Assembly (NCBI RefSeq): GCF_002222595.2 | Contig: NZ_CP022413.2 | Location: 2,441,501-2,505,500, forward strand | Length of the DNA stretch: 64,000 nt | From: Blautia hansenii DSM 20583 | GTDB lineage: Bacteria > Bacillota > Clostridia > Lachnospirales > Lachnospiraceae | Direction: 5' to 3' | Shown: positions 63,480 through 64,000 of the stretch, in pieces | How the letters are laid out: each line of letters opens with the position of its first letter | Numbering within the stretch: the stretch's first letter is position 1 | The notes under the pieces: model-generated | What the model saw: the letters and a program-made list of their open reading frames with translations, nothing else | The model's database searches: none | Told to the model about the DNA's origin: nothing | Translations under genes and position numbers: made by a program

Positions 63480-64000
63480 TTATTTAGAATATAACTCGAC
63501 GATTAACATTTCATCAACTGGTACGTCGATTTCTTCTCTTGTAGGAAGTGCTTTTACTTCACCCTTTAAAGCTTCCTGATCGATATCTAACCAAGCTGGA
63601 ACTAAACGTCCGCCTGTTACTTCAAGGATATCTTTATATCTCTGAGAACCTTTGCATTTTTCTTTGATTTCGATAACATCGCCAGCTTTTACTAAGTAAG
63701 ATGGAATGTTAACCTGTTTTCCATTAACCATTACATGTTTGTGGTCAACAATCTGTCTTGCTTCTTTTCTTGTTCTAGCAAGTCCCATACGGAAAATTAC
63801 ATTGTCCAGACGTGTTTCCAGCATGATCATCAGGTTTTCACCTGTCTGTCCTGGTTTCTGGTCTGCTTTTTTGTAGTAGTTACGGAAAGGTTTTTCCAGA
63901 ACGCCGTAGATAAATTTAGCTTTCTGTTTTTCTCTTAACTGAAGTCCGTATTCAGACATTTTTCTATTTGCTCTTTTTAACTGTCTAGTAGATTTTTTGT
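63480..64000 (-). CDS. rpsD: 30S ribosomal protein S4 (5' end outside the window)
   Basis: The stop is at 63480 and the reading frame stays open through the window edge: KKSTRQLKRANRK precedes the internal Met of MSEYGLQLREKQKAKF, so the true start lies beyond 64000. The S4 RNA-binding fold is visible (RLDNVIFRMGLARTRKEARQIVDHKHVMVNGK). S4 nucleates small-subunit assembly. About 173 of an expected ~197 residues are seen. Confidence 0.97.
   Translation of the reverse strand, partial: KKSTRQLKRANRKMSEYGLQLREKQKAKFIYGVLEKPFRNYYKKADQKPGQTGENLMIMLETRLDNVIFRMGLARTRKEARQIVDHKHVMVNGKQVNIPSYLVKAGDVIEIKEKCKGSQRYKDILEVTGGRLVPAWLDIDQEALKGEVKALPTREEIDVPVDEMLIVELYSK

Overview
The window reads as chromosomal core DNA of a low-GC Gram-positive anaerobe, most likely a Lachnospiraceae member (Blautia/Ruminococcus-like). 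Pointers are the type III glutamine synthetase, the PolC replicase, a T-box controlled thrS, ribosomal protein L17 with a long insertion, the DarA c-di-AMP receptor, and the ftsEX/M23/S41 cluster. The assignment rests on gene families, not a database search. Most genes are on the minus strand. There is no prophage, CRISPR array, rRNA or intact insertion sequence.

Layout. 1-5.7 kb: a small unknown protein, then the translation/transcription block rho, rpmE, yqhQ-like, prmC, prfA, and a Cys-rich DUF1540 protein. 5.7-11 kb: thrS behind a complete T-box leader, a YdcF-like protein, a SEC-C protein, and a CNNM/CorC-type membrane protein behind a long structured leader. 11.3-16 kb: an M14 peptidase, a membrane-anchored HAD protein, an NhaC antiporter and purB. 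16-21.6 kb: a three-gene operon of unknown function (a giant helical-repeat protein, a degenerate Hsp70-like protein and a TPR protein), the most interesting block here. 21.7-25.2 kb (+): a CobD-like aminotransferase, purC and an MFS transporter. 25.3-28.7 kb: a response regulator, an ABC exporter and a sensor kinase, with direct-repeat candidate operators. 28.7-36.8 kb: an xpaC-telA-ispG-polC operon; a 191-nt imperfect palindrome lies just past polC. 37-41.6 kb: ilvE, yaaA, bcp, darA, a PCC-domain gene with a shortened start, a truncated nuclease/transposase remnant, tRNA-Gly and a nitroreductase. 41.7-43.7 kb: a GntR/ABC module. 43.7-48.9 kb: an amidase, then a sugar module (GH2 enzyme, GPH transporter, sugar acetyltransferase). 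48.9-54.3 kb: a division and cell-wall module (ftsE, ftsX, M23 hydrolase activator, S41 protease, PucR-type regulator). 54.4-61.8 kb: a WecG/TagA-like protein, a MoxR/VWA pair, glnN, an MntP/YtaF-like protein and a lipid kinase. 61.8-64 kb: the end of the alpha ribosomal operon (rpsD, rpoA, rplQ).

Three intergenic palindromes (23.8, 25.2 and 58.0 kb) share sequence and appear to be copies of one dispersed repeat, partly serving as terminators. Many starts below were set by ribosome-binding site position and are shorter than the longest open frame.
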